Source: an uncultured Alistipes sp. (lineage in GTDB: Bacteria > Bacteroidota > Bacteroidia > Bacteroidales > Rikenellaceae). From it: DNA of 22,955 nt. Numbering within the stretch: the first letter of the stretch is position 1; every line of letters starts with the position of its first letter. The notes below the pieces were generated by a model. It was not told the DNA's origin, searched no databases, and saw only the letters and a program-made list of their open reading frames with translations. Positions 22,635-22,955 of the stretch are shown here, piece after piece. The position numbers and the translations under genes were made by a program. The stretch lies in NCBI GenBank assembly GCA_900542505.1, contig UQNV01000037.1, positions 1-22,955 on the forward strand. Direction: 5' to 3'.

Positions 22635-22792
22635 GTGAAAGGCGAGGGCAGAAAAAACAAACTCGTTTGATTTTTTTGCCGAGCCGCCTCCTGTCTTCTC
22701 TAAAGATAGTGAAAGGCGAGCGCAGAGACAAATGAAAACCGAGTTTTCACAATTTGACTCTGCCGAGCCGCCTCCTGTCTTCTCTAAAGATA
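22628..22792 (-). repeat. Tandem promoter-bearing repeats upstream of the GT39-like gene
   Basis: A 32-base block (starting TGCCGAGCCGCCTCCTG) occurs identically at 22677-22708 and 22761-22792. A 25-base block (starting AAAGATAGTGAAAGGCGAG) occurs at 22628-22652 and 22702-22726 with one mismatch. The two blocks share AAAGATA, so copy 22677-22726 is a full unit and the others are partial. Each unit ends, on the minus strand, in TATCTTTG or TATCTTTA (boxes at 22627-22634, 22701-22708, 22785-22792). The AT-rich spacers hold inverted repeats such as CAAAC-TC-GTTTG (22658-22669). Confidence 0.85.
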
Positions 22793-22908
22793 ATATTTTC
22801 CCGCCGTTTTCGCATCGGCAGGCGAAGACAGCGGTCAAAATGAGGAGACAACGAACACCTCCGACGCAATTTCACCCACTCTCCCGAGTCTGAAGGCCGT
22901 TCCCGGAC
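22793..22908. other. Short terminal non-coding stretch
   Basis: About 115 bases lie between the tandem repeats and the adapter. I see no gene start, RNA or clear promoter. The open frame leftward from 22944 begins in adapter sequence and is not real. Confidence 0.6.
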
Positions 22909-22955
22909 CTGTCTCTTATACACATCTCCGAGCCCACGAGACATCTCAGGATCTC
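22909..22955 (-). other. Untrimmed Nextera i7 adapter (sequencing artefact)
   Basis: The reverse complement of the left-end adapter begins at 22909 with CTGTCTCTTATACACATCT (mosaic end), continues with CCGAGCCCACGAGAC and the index ATCTCAGG, and ends in ATCTC from the P7 primer. The match to the left end makes a false 47-base terminal inverted repeat. Genomic sequence ends at 22908. Confidence 0.98.

Noticed and set aside
22628..22792. Repeats near the right end as a CRISPR array
   Set aside because: There are only partial units of unequal composition, spacers contain inverted repeats and AT tracts, and no cas genes are present. They carry promoter boxes instead.
1..22955. Perfect 47-base inverted repeats at both ends and a Tn5 mosaic end, suggesting a composite transposon
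   Set aside because: The sequences match the Nextera library adapter including an index and P7 bases, and no transposase is present.

Overview
The window looks like one complete assembly contig, not a slice of a chromosome. Bases 1-48 and 22909-22955 are untrimmed Illumina Nextera (Tn5) adapter carrying the same i7 index in opposite orientations, so genuine genomic sequence runs from 49 to 22908. Much of it is GC-rich coding DNA. Its promoters repeatedly show the Bacteroidetes -7 box TAnnTTTG (usually TATCTTTG), in the best cases with TTG about 20 bases upstream. With BtuG-type lipoproteins and a SusC-era style of surface uptake, this points to a GC-rich member of the Bacteroidales; Alistipes is my best guess, by inference.

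Layout. (1) 49-4000: a DeoR/GlpR-type regulator and an organophosphate:phosphate antiporter of the GlpT/UhpC type, both leftward, with a NagD-like HAD phosphatase divergent from the antiporter. They plausibly form a phosphorylated-metabolite uptake and dephosphorylation module. (2) 4142-7375: a ZupT-like zinc transporter and a Ca2+/cation antiporter, rightward; mutY convergent with and overlapping the antiporter; then a small GNAT-fold protein divergent from mutY. (3) 7376-8181: about 800 bases without a credible gene, full of imperfect repeats and hairpins, with a good terminator and, at its right edge, a near-ideal promoter. (4) 8182-10325: a DUF2141-like secreted protein, two paralogous 216-residue membrane proteins and a winged-helix regulator overlapping the second; a 13-bp hairpin closes the unit. 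(5) 14547-10435, leftward: GNAT acetyltransferase, AsmA-like protein and LysO-type lysine exporter, packed with 4-base overlap or 1-base spacing.

(6) 14609-19640 is the functional centrepiece: a cobalamin riboswitch followed by a BtuG-like beta-propeller lipoprotein, a second surface lipoprotein (possibly BtuH-like), a BtuB-like TonB-dependent receptor and, overlapping the receptor stop by ATGA, an AlkD-like DNA-alkylation repair protein. This is a B12 capture and outer-membrane import operon with an unexpected repair gene as its last member. No inner-membrane BtuCD or BtuF is in the window. (7) 19796-22619: a Dpm1-like polyprenyl-phosphate sugar synthase faces a GtrA-like membrane protein and a GT39/ArnT-like transferase, consistent with a lipid-linked-sugar glycosylation pathway. 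The transferase is preceded by a small tandem repeat whose units carry -7 boxes.

I saw no tRNA, rRNA, CRISPR array, prophage or insertion sequence. I did not find a clearly new defence or mobile system. The least explained parts are the paralogous membrane pair with its regulator, the structured intergenic repeats, the promoter-bearing repeats and the AlkD-B12 coupling.
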